Positions 1 to 19,514 of a stretch of DNA of 56,979 nucleotides are shown piece after piece. The position numbers and the translations under genes were made by a program. The notes under the pieces are model-generated. The model was not told where the DNA came from. It ran no database searches and worked only from the letters and a program-made list of their open reading frames with translations. Source of the stretch: Streptomyces roseochromogenus subsp. oscitans DS 12.976 (GTDB lineage Bacteria; Actinomycetota; Actinomycetes; Streptomycetales; Streptomycetaceae); assembly GCF_000497445.1 (NCBI RefSeq), contig NZ_CM002285.1, positions 3,741,111-3,798,089 of the forward strand, read 5' to 3'. The number at the start of each line of letters is the position of its first letter. Position 1 is the first letter of the stretch.

Positions 1-3000
1 TTCCGGGTCCAGCGGTACATAGGCGGCACCGGTCTTCAGCACCGCCAGCACCGCGACGGCCAGGTCCGCCGAGCGCGGCAGCAGCAGGGCCACATGGCGC
101 TCGGGTCCGGCTCCGTGCTCGCGCAGCAGCCGGGCCAGGCGGTTGGAGCGCGCGTCCAGCTCCCGGTAGCTCAGCCGCTCGGTACCACAGGTCACCGCCG
201 TGGCGTCCGGCGTGCGGGCGGCCTGGGCCGCGAACCGGGCGGCGAGCGTGCCGTCCCCGGGCAGCGGCTGCGGGACGGGCATGAGCGCGCCGCGCTCGCT
301 GTCGTCGAGCAGGTCGAGGTCACCGATCGGGCACCGCGGGTCGGCCGCGACACCCTCCAGCAGCCGGACGAAACGCCGGGCGATCGCCTGTGCCGTGGCG
401 GGGTCGAACAGGTCCGTGCGGTACTCGACGACGCCGTCGAGTCCGGCAGGTTCGCCCTCGTCGTCCCGCGACTCCTGGACGTGCACGGTCAGGTCGAAGC
501 GGGCGACCTCGACCGGCACCTCGGCGGCGGCGATCTCCAGTCCGGGCATGCGCAGTTCGGCACCGGGTGTGTTCTGCAGGGCCAGCATCACCTGGAACAG
601 CGGCTGCCGGGAGCGCGACCGCTCGGGGTTGAGCACCTCGACCAGCCGCTCGAAGGGCACGTCCTGGTGGGCGTAGGCGGCCAGGTCGGTCTCCCGGACC
701 CGGTCGAGGAGCGTGGCGAAGTCCGGGTCGCCGGAGGTGTCGGTGCGCAGCACCAGCGTGTTGACGAAGAACCCGACCAGATCGTCCAGGGCCACGTCGG
801 TGCGGCCGGCGACGGGGGCACCGACCGGGACGTCGGTGCCGGCTCCGAGCCGGGTCAGCAGCGCCGCCAGGCCCGCGTGCAGGGCCATGAACACCGTTGC
901 CTGGCGGTCCCGGGCCAGCTCGGTGAGCCGGCGGTGGGTGCCGGCGCCGACGGAGAACGCGATGCGGGCACCCCGGTGGTCCGGCACCGGCGGCCGGGGA
1001 CGGTCCAGCGGCAGCGGCAGTTCCTCGGGCACGCCCGCGAGCGTCCGGCGCCAGAAGGCGACCTGGCGGGCGGCCGCGCTGTGTTCGTCGGACTCGTCGC
1101 CGAGCAGCTCGCGCTGCCACAGCGTGTAGTCGGCGTACTGCACGGGCAGCGGCGCCCAGTCGGGGTCCCGGCCCTCGCGCCGGGCCGCGTAGGCGGCGGC
1201 CAGGTCGCGGGCCAGCGGCGCGAGCGACCAGCCGTCGCCCGCCACGTGGTGCAGCAGCAGGAGCAGCACGTGCTCCTCCCGGCCGAGCCGGAACAGTGTG
1301 GCACGCAGCGGCGGTTCAGTGCTCAGGTCGAAGGCGTGTCCGGCGGCTCGGGCCAGGTCCTCGGCGAGCCGGGACTCGCTGCTGTCCGCGGTCTCGAAGG
1401 GTGCGGGACCGGCGACGAGGATCCGCTGGCGGGGGGATCCGCCGTCCTCGGCGAACACGGTGCGCAGGGTCTCATGCCGGGCCACCACGTCGGTGAGCGC
1501 GGCGGACAGCGCGGCGGTGTCCAGCCGGCCGCGCAGCCGCAGCGCGAGCGGGAAGTTGTAGACGGCGCTGGAGCCGTCGAGCCGGGCCAGGAACCACAGG
1601 CGCTGCTGGGCGAAGGAGAGCGGCACGACGTCCGGACGGGGGTACGGGGCGAGCCGGGGCCGGTCGCCGGCGGCACTCTCGATCAGCCGGGCCAGCTCCG
1701 CGACGGTCGGCGCCTCGAACAGGTGCCGTACCTCGATGTCGACGTCGAACACCTCCCGGATCCGGCTGATGAGCCTGACCGCGAGCAGCGAATGACCGCC
1801 GAGGGCGAAGAAGGCGTCGTCGACGCCGACCCGTGGCAGCCCCAGGACCTCGGCGAACAGACCGCACAGCAGTTCCTCGCGCGGGGTGCGCGGGGACCGT
1901 CCGCCGCCCTGCGTCAGATACTCGGGGGCGGGCAGGGCCGCACGATCGAGCTTGCCGTTCGGCGTCAGCGGGAAGGCGTCGAGGGGAACGATGGCCGCCG
2001 GGACCAGATGCGCCGGCAGCTTGTCCCGCAGATGGCCGGCGAGCCGCACCACCAGCGCCCCGGCGTCGGCGAAGCGGGCCGGGTCGTTGGCCAACGGCTC
2101 CCGTGCCGGTCCGGGCTCGTACAGCTCCCCGCAGCGCAGGGGCCGTGCGGGATCGGTGAACAGCACGTCCAGGTCACCGTCGGTGCCGTGCCCGGACCAG
2201 GTCGACTCGGCGCTCAGGCCCAGCCGGCCGGCGAGGGCGGCGAACTCCTCCGGGTGCGGTGCGCCACCGGCGTCCACCGGCCCCGGTGCCGTACCCGCGA
2301 CATGGCCGTCCGCGGCCAGCGACCGGGCCGCGGACGTCGCGTCACCGGCGGCGAGCAGATCGCGGGCGGTGTTCTCGGCGGCGAGTCGTGCGTTGGGCAC
2401 CGAGGTGACCCGGACCCGGGTGGTCCCGGCCCGCCCGAGGGCGGCGGCCAGGCCGTCGAGGTCGCGCACGTCGTGCCCCCAGAGCAGCCGGACCGGGGCC
2501 TCGTCCGGACCGGCCGGGGCGACGGACAGGGTGCTCAGGACCACGTCGTAGCGGTGGGCGGTCAGTTCGTCGCGCTGGGCGCCCCGCTTGAGCCACACGT
2601 CGGCGTGCCTGAACGCGGGCAGGGCCGCCGGGAGCGCGGCGAAGTAGTCGGGGTCGACGAGGAGTTCCTCCTCGGCGCGTACGCCGGAGTCGATCCGGCG
2701 GCGCAGCTCGGCCGCGTCCGCGCGGCCGCCGCGCAGGAGTTCCACCGCGGTGCGCAGCGTGGGCAGCGTCCGCACGTTGCGCACATCGCCGAGGAACACG
2801 GCACCGCCGGGCCGGAGCAGCCGGGCGAGCGCGCGCAGGACGTCCTGGAGGTAGCCCGCGTCGGGGAAGTACTGGACGACGGAGTTGAGCACGATCGTGT
2901 CGAAGTACCCCTCGGGCAGCCCCGTCACGTCGTGGGCGGGCTGGGCGCGCAGGGTGACCCGGTCGGCCAGCGGCTGGCCGGCGAGCCGTTCACGCAGCCT

Positions 3001-6000
3001 CTCCACGGCCGACTCGGACAGGTCGGTGCCCCAGTATTCGGCGCACTGGGGGGCGACCTTCGCAAGGATCAGTCCGGAGCCGACGCCGATCTCCAGGACC
3101 CGCTCGGGCGCCAGGCCGAGGATGCGGTCGACGGCGTCGGCGCGCCACTGCCGCATGTGCTCCAGGGGGATCGGCGCACCGTCGTAGGTGCTGTTCCAGC
3201 CCGCGAAGTCCTCGCCGAGGGCGGCGTCACCGTCCGTGCCGTACTGCGCCTCGAAGGCGGCGTGCCACTGGTCGACCTGGCGGGTTCCGGCGGCGGGGTC
3301 GGCCGCCGCGTCGGCGTGGTCCTCGACCACGTAGGCGACGAGCCGGTCCCCGTCGGCGACGACGACCGCGCCGGCCACCGAGGGGTGCTCGGTGAGCGCG
3401 GCCTCGACCTCGCCCGGCTCGACACGGAAGCCGCGCACCTTGATCTGGTGGTCGACACGCCCGGCGAACTCCAGGGTGCCGTCGGCGCGGCGGCGCGCCA
3501 GGTCGCCGGTGCGGTACATCCGGGAGCCGGGTGCGCCGAAGGGGTCGGCGACGAACCGTTCGGCGGTCAGCGCGGGCCGGTTCAGATAGCCGCGCGCGAG
3601 TCCGGCGCCGGCGAGGTACAGCTCGCCGACGACTCCGTGCGGGACGGGCCGCAGATATGCGTCGAGCACGTACACCCGTGCGTTGACCACCGGTGTGCCC
3701 AGCGGCGGCACGCCGGCGCCGGACAGCGGGGCGCTCGTGGTGGCGCACACGGTCGTCTCGGTGGGCCCGTAGGCGTTGATCATGCGGTGCCCGGCGGACC
3801 AGCGTGCGGTCAGGTCCGGCGGGCAGGCCTCGCCGGCGACGACGAGGGTGACGCCGGGCAGCGCGTCCTCGGGCAGCACCGCGAGCGCGGACGGGGGCAG
3901 CGTGACGTGGGTGACACCGTGCTCGGCCACGACGGAGGCGAGGGCGACGCCCGGGAGCAGCCGGTCGGCCGGCGCCAGCACCAGGGTGGCGCCGGAGAGC
4001 AGGCCCATGCAGATCTCCCAGAAGGCCGCGTCGAAGCTGGGCGAGGCGAACTGCAGGACCCGGCTTCCGGGCCCCACGCCGAGCCGTTCACGCTGGGTGG
4101 CCAGCAGGCTGTGCACGCCCCGGTGCGAGGCGACGACGCCCTTGGGCCGGCCGGTCGAGCCGGAGGTGTAGATGAGGTACGCGGGCGAGTCCGGGTGCGG
4201 GCGCACTCCGGGGTCGGTCCCGGGCAGCCCGGTGAGGTCGGGCAACTCGTCGAGCACACAGGCCGGCCGGGCGTCGTCGAGCATGTACGCGATGCGTTCG
4301 GCCGGGTAGTCGGGATCGACGGGCAGATAGGCGGCTCCGGCCTTCCAGATGCCGAGCACGGCGGTCACCAGCTCGGGCGAGCGCTTCATGCGCACGGCGA
4401 CGACGGACTCGGCACCGACCCCGGCCGCGCGCAGCCAGTGGGCCAGCCGGTCGGCCCGCTCGGCCAGTTCGCCGTAGCGGACGACCCGGTCCTCGTGGAC
4501 GAGGGCGACGGCGTCGGGATCCTGACCGGCCGCCCGGGTGAACAGGGTGACCGTGTCCATCGGTTCGAGGTCGCGACGGCTGTCGTTGTAGCCGTCGAGC
4601 AACTGGTGCCGCTCCGCCGGGCCGACGAGTTCCAGCCCGCTCAGCGGGGTGCCGGGTGCGGTGGCGACGGCGTCGAGGAGCCGGACCAGACGGGCGACGA
4701 CCGACTCCACGGTGGCCGCCTCGAACAGGTCGGTGCTGTATTCGACGACGCCCGTGATGCCGTTCGGCTCCCGGTCGCCGTCGCGCAGCTCCCGCAGGGC
4801 GAACGAGAGATCGAACTTGGCGACTCCGGCGCCCGGCGCGACCACCTCGGCGCGCACACCGGGCAGACCGATCACGGAGCGCTCCATGTTCTGCAGCGCG
4901 AGCAGCACCTGGAACATCGGCTGCCGGGCCAGCGACCGCTCGGGGTTGAGCACCTCGACCAGCCGCTCGAAGGGCACGTCCTGGTGGGCGTAGGCGGCCA
5001 GGTCGGTCTCCCGGACCCGGTCGAGGAGCGTGGCGAAGTCCGGGTCGCCGGAGGTGTCGGTGCGCAGCACCAGCGTGTTGACGAAGAACCCGACCAGGTC
5101 CTCCAGGGCCTCGTCGGTGCGGCCGGCGATCGGGCTGCCCATGGGGATGTCGGTGCCGGCTCCGAGCCGGGTCAGCAGCGCCGCCAGGCCCGCCTGGAGC
5201 ACCATGAACAGGCTCACGCCGTGCTCGGCGGCCAGTGCGGCGAGCCGCCGGTGCAGGCCGGCGCCGATCTCGACGGGCACCTCGGCGCCCTGGAAGCTCA
5301 AGCGCTCGGGGCGGGGCCGGTCGGCGGGCAGCGGGATCTGCTCCGGCAGGCCGTCGAGCGCCTCGCGCCAGAAGGCGAGCTGCCGGCTGATCAGGCTGTC
5401 GTCGTCGGACTCGGCGCCGAGCAGCTCGCGCTGCCACAGCGTGTAGTCGGCGTACTGCACGGGCAGCGGCGCCCAGTCGGGGTCCCGGCCCTCGCGCCGG
5501 GCCGCGTAGGCGGCGGCCAGGTCGCGCTCCAGCGGCCGGATCGACCAGCCGTCGCCCGCCACGTGGTGCAGCAGGAACAGCAGCAGGTGGTCGTCGGGGC
5601 CGAGGGTGAACAGGGTGGGCCGCAACGGCGGTTCGGTGTCGAGGTCGAAGGCGTGCCGTACGGCGGCCTCGACGGCCGCGTCGAGATCCTCCGGAGCGAG
5701 GCGCACCTCGGGCAGCTCCGGCCGGTACGGCGGGAGGATCCGCTGGTACGGCTCCCCCGTGGTCTCGGGCAGCACCGTGCGCAGCACTTCGTGCCGGGCG
5801 ATCACATCGGCGAGCGCGGCCCGCAGCGCGGGCACGTCCAGCTCCCCGGTGAGGCGCAGGCCACGGACGATGTTGTAGGTGGGGCTCGGGCCCTCCAGAC
5901 GGTGCAGGAACCACAGCCGGCTCTGCGCGTACGACAGCGGGATCCGGTCGGGGCGGGTGCGGGGGCCGAGCGGCGTCCGCTCGGTGCCGGTGTCCCCGAT

Positions 6001-9000
6001 CCGGGCGGCGAGCGCGGCCACGGTCGGTGCCTCGAACAGGTCACGCACGCCGAGTTCCGCGCCGAGCTGCGAGCGGATCCGGCTCACCAGCCGGGTGGCG
6101 AGCAGGGAGTGACCGCCGAGGTCGAAGAAGTCCGCGTCGATGCCGACCTCACCGACTCCGAGGACGGCGGAGAACAGGGCGCACAGCCGGGCCTCGGTAT
6201 CGGTGCGCGGGGCGCGCAGGGCGCCCTCGGGCCGGCCGGGCTCGGGCAGGGCTCGCCGGTCCACCTTGCCGTTGGTGGTCAGGGGCAGCTCGTCGAGGAG
6301 AACGAACGCCGAGGGCACCATGTACGCGGGCAGCAACCGGGCGGTGTGCTCGCGCAGGGCGGTCACGTCGACGCCCGCACGGTCCGGCACGACATAGGCG
6401 ACCAGCCTGCCGTCCCGCACCACGACCGCGGCCCGGCCCACCCGGGCGTGACGGCCGAGACACGCCTCGACCTCGCCGGGCTCGATCCGGTGGCCGCGGA
6501 CCTTGATCTGGTCGTCGGCTCGGCCGAGGAAGTACAGCGCGCCGTCGGCCCGGCGGCGGGCCAGGTCGCCGGTGCGGTACATCCGGGAGCCGGGCGGGCC
6601 GAACGGGTCGGCGACGAACCGCTCGGCCGTGGCCCTGGGCATGCCGAGGTAGCCGCGGGCCAGACCGGTGCCCGCCAGATACAGCTCGCCGACGGCGCCG
6701 ACCGGGACGGGCCGCAGGGCGCCGTCGAGGACGTAGGCGCGCATGTTGTCGAGCGGGGTGCCGATCGGCAGCGGAGTCTCCACCGGCCGGGTGCCGTCCA
6801 CCGCGTGGGCGGTGGCGCCGAGCGTGGTCTCGGTCGGGCCGTACAGATGGCGCAGCTGTGTGCCGGGGCACAGCTTGCGGACGCGTTCCAGGGCGGTGGT
6901 GGACACCAGGTCGCCGCCCGTCCAGATCTCGCGGACGCCGGCGAAGGCGTCCGGCTGCTCCTCGGCGAGCAGGGCGAACAGGCCGGCGGTCACCATGAAG
7001 CAGGTGATGCGCTGCTCGGTGAGGATCCGGCGGTAGGTGTGCGCGTCGAGGTCGCCCGGGGGCGCGACGACCAGCCGGGCGCCGGTGAGCAGCGGCATCC
7101 ACAGCTCGTACGTGGAGATGTCGAAGGCGTACTGCGAGTGCAGCAGCACCCGTTCGCCGGGGCCGGAGCGCCAGCGGCGGTCGAGGGCGAGGCCGAGGAC
7201 GTCGTCGTGGGTGATGCCGATGGCCTTGGGCGTTCCGGTCGAGCCCGAGGTGTACATGATGTACGCCAGCGCGTCCGGCCGCAGCGGCACGTCCGGGGCG
7301 TCGTCCGGCATCCCGGAGGCGTCGTCGACCCGCAGGACGGTGGCGTGGTGCGCGAACTCGGGGGTGGTGTCGTCGGCGAACAGGACGGCCGCGCAGGTCT
7401 CCTTGAGCGTCAGCTGGAGGCGCTCCACGGGGTGCCCGGTGTGCAGGGGGACATAGGTGCCGCCCGCCTTCAGGACGGCGAGGGTCGCCACGACCTGTTC
7501 GACCGAGCGTTCCACGCACACGGCGACGGCGGTCTCGGGTCCGACGCCCGCGCCGAGCAGGCGGTGTGCGAGCCGGTTGGCCCAGGCGTCGAGTTCGGCG
7601 TACGTCAGCTCCCGCTCGCCGTCGCCGACGGCCACGGCACCGGGTGTCGCCTGCGCCGTCTGCGCGAACCGCCGCACCACGGTGTCCGCCCCGGGCCGGG
7701 CCACGACGGTGTCGTTGACCGTCTCGGTCAGGTGCCGGCGCTCCTCGGGCGACAGGAGGTCCAGCTCCGCCACCGGGCGGTCCAGCCCGTCGGCCGCGGC
7801 CCGCAGCAGCCGCAGCAGGCGGGCGCCGAGCGCCTCCGCCTCCTCGGCGGTGAACAGGTCGGGCCGGCAGTCGAGCCTCAGGTGCAGGCTCTCGCGCGGG
7901 ATCGCGGCGAGCGTCACCGCGTAGTGCGAGGCGTCCCGGCTGCTCAGGCCCAGCATGCGCAGTCCGTCGACCGCGGGCAGCAGGCCCCGGTCGACGGGGT
8001 AGTTCTCGAAGACCAGGGCGGTGTCGAACAGCTGCGGGACACCGATGGCGCCCTGCACCTCGGCGAGCCCGATGTGCTGGTGCTCGATGAGGTCGGCCTG
8101 CCGGGCCTGCACCTCGGCGCCGAGCTCGGCGAGAGTGGCGGTGGGCCGCAGGCGCACCCGCAACGGCAGTGTGTTGATGAACAGACCGACCATCTCGTCG
8201 ACGCCCGGCAGGTCGGCGGGCCGGCCGGAGACGGTGGCGCCGAACACCACGTCGTCACGGCCGGTCAGCGCGCCGAGCAGCACGCCCCAGGCGCACTGGA
8301 CGACCGTGTTGAGGGTGAGGCCGTGCTCCCGTGCGCGGTCCCGCAGCCGTGCGGTGACATCGGCGGGCAGCTCCAGGGCACGGCGCACGGGCCGTACGGG
8401 CGTGTCGCCGTCGGCGGCGATCCGGGTCGGCTCGGTGACGCCGTCGAGGGCGGCCCGCCAGGCCCGCAGCGCGGCGTCGCGGTCGCGGCGCGCGAGCCAG
8501 GCCAGGTAGGTGCGGTAGGGCCGCACGGCGGGCAGGGCGCGGTCGTCGCCGTGGGTGGCGTAGAGGGCGAACAGCTCGCGCAGCACGAGCGGCAGGGACC
8601 AGCCGTCGAAGAGCGCGTGGTGGTGGGTGAGCAGGAACAGGTGGCGGTCGGGCGCCGTGTGCACGAGGGTGGCGCGCAGCAGCGGGGGCCGGGCCAGGTC
8701 GAAGCGTCGGGCGTGGTCCTCGGCGAGCAGTCGCTCCAGCCGGGACGCTCGCTCGTCCTCGGGCAGGGCGGTGAGGTCCACGACCGACCAGGGCACGTCC
8801 ACCGTGCGCGGGATCACCTGCACGGGTTGCTCGACGTCCTGGTGCCAGAACCCGGCGCGCAGGTTGGGATGGCGCGCCAGCAGGGCGCGCAGCGCCGCCT
8901 GCAGGGCGTCGGCGTCCAGCTCGCCCTCGGCCTCGACGGCGAGCTGGACGTTGTAGACGTCGGCTCCGCGGTCGTCGTAGAGCGCGTGGAAGAGCAAGCC

Positions 9001-9044
9001 CTCCTGCAGCGGCGTCAGGGGCAGGATGTCGGCCAGCCCGGACG

Positions 9045-9048
<4 letters not shown>
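1..9048 (-). CDS. Nonribosomal peptide synthetase, C-A-T-C-A(nMT)-T-C-A..., 3' end beyond the window
   Basis: The frame is open from the ATG at 9048 to the window edge (3016 codons). The start overlaps the stop of the upstream NRPS (ATGA), so the genes are translationally coupled. Domains by residue: C about 1-430 (HHALFDGWS near 140-148); A about 460-960; T near 981 (GGHSLL); C about 1020-1450 (HHVAGDGWS); A from about 1490 with a methyltransferase inserted after core A8 (about 1900-2270, SAM motif LEIGVGSG near 1978); T about 2410; C about 2466-2900; a third A domain is cut off. The insertion site and motif fit the N-methyltransferases of enniatin-type synthetases. Code residues read by alignment to GrsA: the second A domain gives DAWTVAAVCK, the known Phe signature, so N-methyl-Phe is expected. 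The first gives DIYMWGLLGK, which I cannot assign; it shares several positions with hydroxyphenylglycine codes. The first C domain follows an epimerase module and is expected to be of the DCL type. Confidence 0.93.
615..780. repeat. Long exact repeat inside NRPS condensation domains (copy 1)
   Basis: These 166 bases are identical to 4932-5097. Both lie at the same place in the C-terminal half of two condensation domains of the same NRPS, 4317 bp apart. A second identical block, 1099-1209 with 5416-5526 (111 bp), has exactly the same offset. This points to recent duplication or gene conversion between modules. Confidence 0.95.
4932..5097. repeat. Long exact repeat inside NRPS condensation domains (copy 2)
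   Basis: This is the second copy of the 166-bp block at 615-780, within the second condensation domain of the NRPS. The conserved-offset companion block is 5416-5526, identical to 1099-1209. Confidence 0.95.
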
Positions 9049-15334
<6,286 letters not shown>

Positions 15335-15338
<4 letters not shown>

Positions 15339-18300
15339 GATCGGCCCTCCAGCTCACGCAGCCGGTCCGCGACCCGTGTGCCGACCTGGGCCAGCGGCTC
15401 GGGCTGGGTCATGGTCTCGTGCCGGGTCTCCACGTCACGCACCTCGACGGACCCGCTCAGATACGACAGCCACACCTCGTCCGGGGCGGTCTTGGGCGTG
15501 CCGTCCTTGGCCAGCGTCGGCCGGAAGAAGAGGGTGTTGCCCTCGAACGGCCGGGGCTTGTGCTCAGCCATGATCCGCACGCTGTTCTTGTAGATCTCGA
15601 TGAGCGCCAGCAGGTTGTACTCGCCGAACAGCGCGAAGGGGCTGTTGCCCGTGCGCAGCGTCTCCGCCACGAACGCGGCCTCCAGCGGCTTGCCCGGCTC
15701 CAGCTTGCTCATGTCGTAGCCCGTCGAGGCCACGGCGGCGGCGAAGAACTCCTGCTCGCTGGGGATGCGGTGGTTGGTGATGTCGTCCTCGGAGGGGTAG
15801 TCGGCCATGACGGTGAGCAGGCCGACCTCGTCCCCGGCCTCGGCGAGCTGCGTCGCCATGGCGTGGGCGACGATCCCGCCGAAGGACCAGCCGAGCAGGT
15901 GGTACGGCCCCTCGGGACGGACCGTCTTGATCTGCTCGATGTAGTCGGCGGCCATCTCCTCGATGCTGTCGGGCAGCGGCTCCGGCCGGGCCAGGCTGCG
16001 CGGCTGAAGGCCGTAGATCGGGTGGTCGGCGTCGAGGTGCCGCATCAGTCCGGCGAAGATCCAGCTCGGTCCGCCCATGGGGTGCAGGCAGAACAGCGGC
16101 GGCCTGGTGCCGGACGCACGGATGGGCAGCAGCACGTCGAACGCGCTCTCCGTGGTGTCGACGCCGAGGGACCGGGTGAGTTCGGCGACCGTGGGGGCGT
16201 CGACGAGACTGCGGAACGTCAGTTCGGCGCCGAGGGTCTCCTTGATGCGCACCACCAGCTGATTGGCGAGCAGCGAGTGGCCGCCGAGTTCGAAGAAGTT
16301 GTCGTCGATGCCGACCCGGGTCAGCCCGAGCACCTCGGCGAACAGCCCGCACAGGATGTCCTCCTGCGGGGTGCGGTGGCCCCGGCCGCGGACGACGGCG
16401 TCGGGCCGTGGCTCGGGCAGGGCCTTGCGGTCCACCTTGCCGTTGGCGGTCAGCGGCAGCGCGTCGAGCACCACGAACGTGCTCGGCACCATGTAGCCGG
16501 GCAGCCGCTCCGCGAGGTACCGCCGCAGTTCCACCGGGTCCGCGGTGGTGCCGTCGGCAGGTACCACGTAGGCGACGAGCCGGTGGTCGCCCGCCGCGTC
16601 CTCGCGCACGGTGGCCGCCGCCGCGGTGATGCCGGCCCGCCGGCCGAGTGCGGCCTCGACCTCCCCGAGTTCGACCCGGAAGCCGCGGATCTTCACCTGG
16701 TCGTCGACCCGCCCGAGGAACTCCAGGTCCCCGTCCGCCCGGTACCGCACCAGGTCACCGGTGCGGTACAGCCGGGAACCGGGCACGCCGAACGGGTCGG
16801 CGACGAAGCGCTGCGCGGTCAGGCCGAACTGTCCGAGGTATCCGGCGGCGACGCCGTGGCCGCCGACGTACAGCTCTCCGGGCACCCCGTCCGGGACGGG
16901 CCGCAGCCCGGAGTCGAGGACATGCACCTGGGTGTTGCCGATCGGACGGCCGATCGCCGTGCCGTCGCCGGTGACCGGCGCCGTGGTCGACCAGATGGTC
17001 GTCTCGGTCGGCCCGTAGAGGTTGACGACCTCCCGTGCGTCGGCCGCGAGCCGGGCCGCCAGCGCGGAGTCGAGCGGTTCCCCGCCGACCAGGACCCGCT
17101 TGCCGCGTACCGCCTCCGGGTGCCGCCCGGCCACCTCACGCCACAGCGTCGGCGTGGCCTGCATGACGGTGCTGTCGGCGAGCAGCCCGGCGACCGCGGC
17201 CGGGTCGCGGACCTGGTCCGTGCCGGCGAGGACGACGGCCGCCCCGGACACGAGCGGCAGCAGCAGCTCCAGCAGGGCGATGTCGAAGCCGACCGTGGTC
17301 ACGGCCAGCAGGCGGTCGGCCTCGGTGAGCGGGACGATCCGCCGCATCGCGGCGAGGAAGTTGGCGAGGTTGCCGCGCGAGACACACACACCCTTGGGGC
17401 GACCGGTCGAACCCGAGGTGTACAGCACGTACGCGGGCGCCTCGGGCAGATACGGCGCCGGCGCGGCCGCGGCCGGCTCAGGAGCGGTGCCGGCCCGGTC
17501 GAGCAGCAGCCGGGGGCAGGTGCCGGGCAGCCGCCCGGCGAGCTCCTCGGTGGTCAGCAGCAGCGCCGGGTCTGCCTCGGCCAGCACCGCGCTCAGCCGC
17601 TCGGCGGGAAATTCGGGATCCAGCGGAAGGAACGCGGCGCCGGTGCGGAGCACCGCGAGCAGCGCCGGTACGAGGTCGAGGTCGCGGGGCAGCGCCAGCG
17701 CGACCAGCCGGCCCGGTCCGGCGCCCCGCTCGGCCAGCAGACGGGCCAACCGGCCCACGCGGTCCGCGAGTTCGCCGTAGGTCAGCGACCGCTCGCCGTG
17801 CACGACGGCGGGCGCGCCGGGGGTGTGCTCGGCCTGCGCGGCGACGAGCGCGACGACATCGGTGCCCGGAGCCTGGAGCGCGGCGTCGTTGCGGGCGGCC
17901 AGCGCGGTGAGCTCGGTGGTGTCGAGCAGGTCGACGGAGGCGATCGGGCGCTCCGGCCCCGCGGCGGCGCAGGCACGCAGGAACCGTGTGAAGCGCACCG
18001 CATGGCGGGCGACGTCCTCAGCGCTGTACGCGGCGGGGTTGCCGTCGACGTCGATGCGCAGACCGTCCGGCCACACGTGGACGTTGACCGCCAGGTCCTC
18101 CACGGGGCCGTTGGACAGGTTGTGCACGGACGCGGGGTGTCCGCCGAAGGTGAGGCTGTGGCCGAACTCCTGGATGTTCAGCACCGGGCCGAAGAACCGG
18201 GCGTCCGTGGCCGCGAGACCGAGGTCGCGGCGGAGTTCCTCGCCGCGGTAGCGATGGTGGCGCAGCACCGACAGCAGTTCCCGGCCCAGGCGCGCGGCGG

Positions 18301-19222
18301 CCTGCGGGACCGGCTCGCCGGGCTGGAGCGTGGCCCGGACCGGCAGCATGTTGGTCACCATGCCGGGCGTGGACCGGGCGAGAGCGCTGCTGCGGCCGTG
18401 CACGGGCAGGCTGAGCAGCACATCCTGGCTCGCGGTATGCCGTCCGACGTAGGCGGCGAAGGCTGCGGTGATCAGCCGGACCAGGGTGCTGCCGTGCCGG
18501 TCGGCATCCGAGCGCAGCGCGTCCGTCTCCGCCGCGGACAGCTCCACCCCGTGTCGCAGGAACCCGTGCGACACGGGCCGTGCGCTGCCCGCGAGCACGG
18601 TCGGGGTGAATCCGCCGGCGAAGTAGCGTGCCCAGGCCGCACGGTCCTCCGCACGCCGCGCCGACTGCTCGTACCGCGCCGACTCCGCCAGCAGCGGACC
18701 CACCGGGGACCGCGGCGTGTCCGGGCCGGTCCCGGCCGACGGCTCCGCGTACTCGGCGGCGACCCGACGGGCCATCAGGGAGACACCGTAGGCGTCGAGC
18801 AGGACGTGGTGGTACAGGTGCGACCAGAGGTACCGGTCCTCGGCCAACCGCACCAGGGTGAACCGGAACAGCGGGGCCTCGGCCAGGTCGAAGGGCCGGC
18901 CGGTCTGCTCGCGCAGCAGGTCCAGCGCGGCGGCGTGCGGATCGGCCTCGGCCGACACATCGACCACCGGCATCGACCACTGAAGGTCCGCCACGGGAAT
19001 CTGCCGGGGCCCCTCCGGGGTCGCGGCGACCCGGAAGTGCAGTGCCTCGGCCCAGTCCACGGCCCGTCGTACGGCGCGGCAGAACCGTTCGACATCCAGC
19101 GGCCCCTGGATGTCGACGTACTCCCCCGCCGTGTACACCGGGCTGTTCTCGTCGAGTTGCTGGGCGAACCACACACCCTCTTGGGCAGCCGAAAGCGGCA
19201 GAGATCCATCGGAGGACAACAC
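15335..19222 (-). CDS. Nonribosomal peptide synthetase terminal module, C-A(Gly)-T-TE
   Basis: This 1295-residue protein starts at GTG 19222 with GGGAG just upstream. Domains: condensation about 1-430 with active-site motif HHVLLDAYG, where the usual Gly after Asp is Ala (an EntF-like look); adenylation about 455-950 with [11 protein letters not shown] near 597 and [10 protein letters not shown] near 928; carrier domain near 981 (GGHSLLANQ); type I thioesterase about 1020-1295 with nucleophile motif GWSFGG near 1113. The A-domain code reads DILQLGLIWK, the recognised glycine signature. The protein should load glycine, condense it with the upstream peptide and release the product by hydrolysis or cyclisation. 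It is the first gene of the minus-strand operon although its module should act last. The next gene overlaps its stop. A stand-alone role, such as making a short acyl-Gly unit, cannot be excluded. Confidence 0.95.
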
Positions 19223-19514
19223 GCACTCCCAGGGCGTAGACAGCGGGATTCCAGTCCGGCGATCACCCTAGGTAGCGCCGTACGCCGAGACGAACCCCTG
19301 ATGCCCCCCTGACCTGCGGCGGGCCGAATTCCGGGCCTCCCCCAGGGGCCCGGACGGTCACACTGTGGTGCTCCGGCGATCCCCTAGGGGGGCTTGGGCG
19401 GACCGGGGATCTAGGGGGCTTGCCCGGCGCAACGGGCTGGGTTCAGATGGTGGCCGCTCTCCCCCGGTACGGCCGCCACCGGCCACGATGTGCGCTCACG
19501 AAGGGCCTTCCGCG
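19223..19514. promoter_or_regulatory. Divergent promoter region between the NRPS operon and the P450 operon
   Basis: This 292-bp gap separates the NRPS operon start (GTG 19222, minus) from the P450 start (ATG 19515, plus). It holds no convincing gene. It contains two near-identical direct repeats, CTAGGGGGGCTTG at 19384-19396 and CTAGGGGGCTTG at 19411-19422, 27 bp apart, plus another CCTAGG near 19267. Repeats in a divergent promoter are candidate activator sites, for example for the LAL regulator of the cluster. I could not place reliable -35/-10 boxes. Confidence 0.5.
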
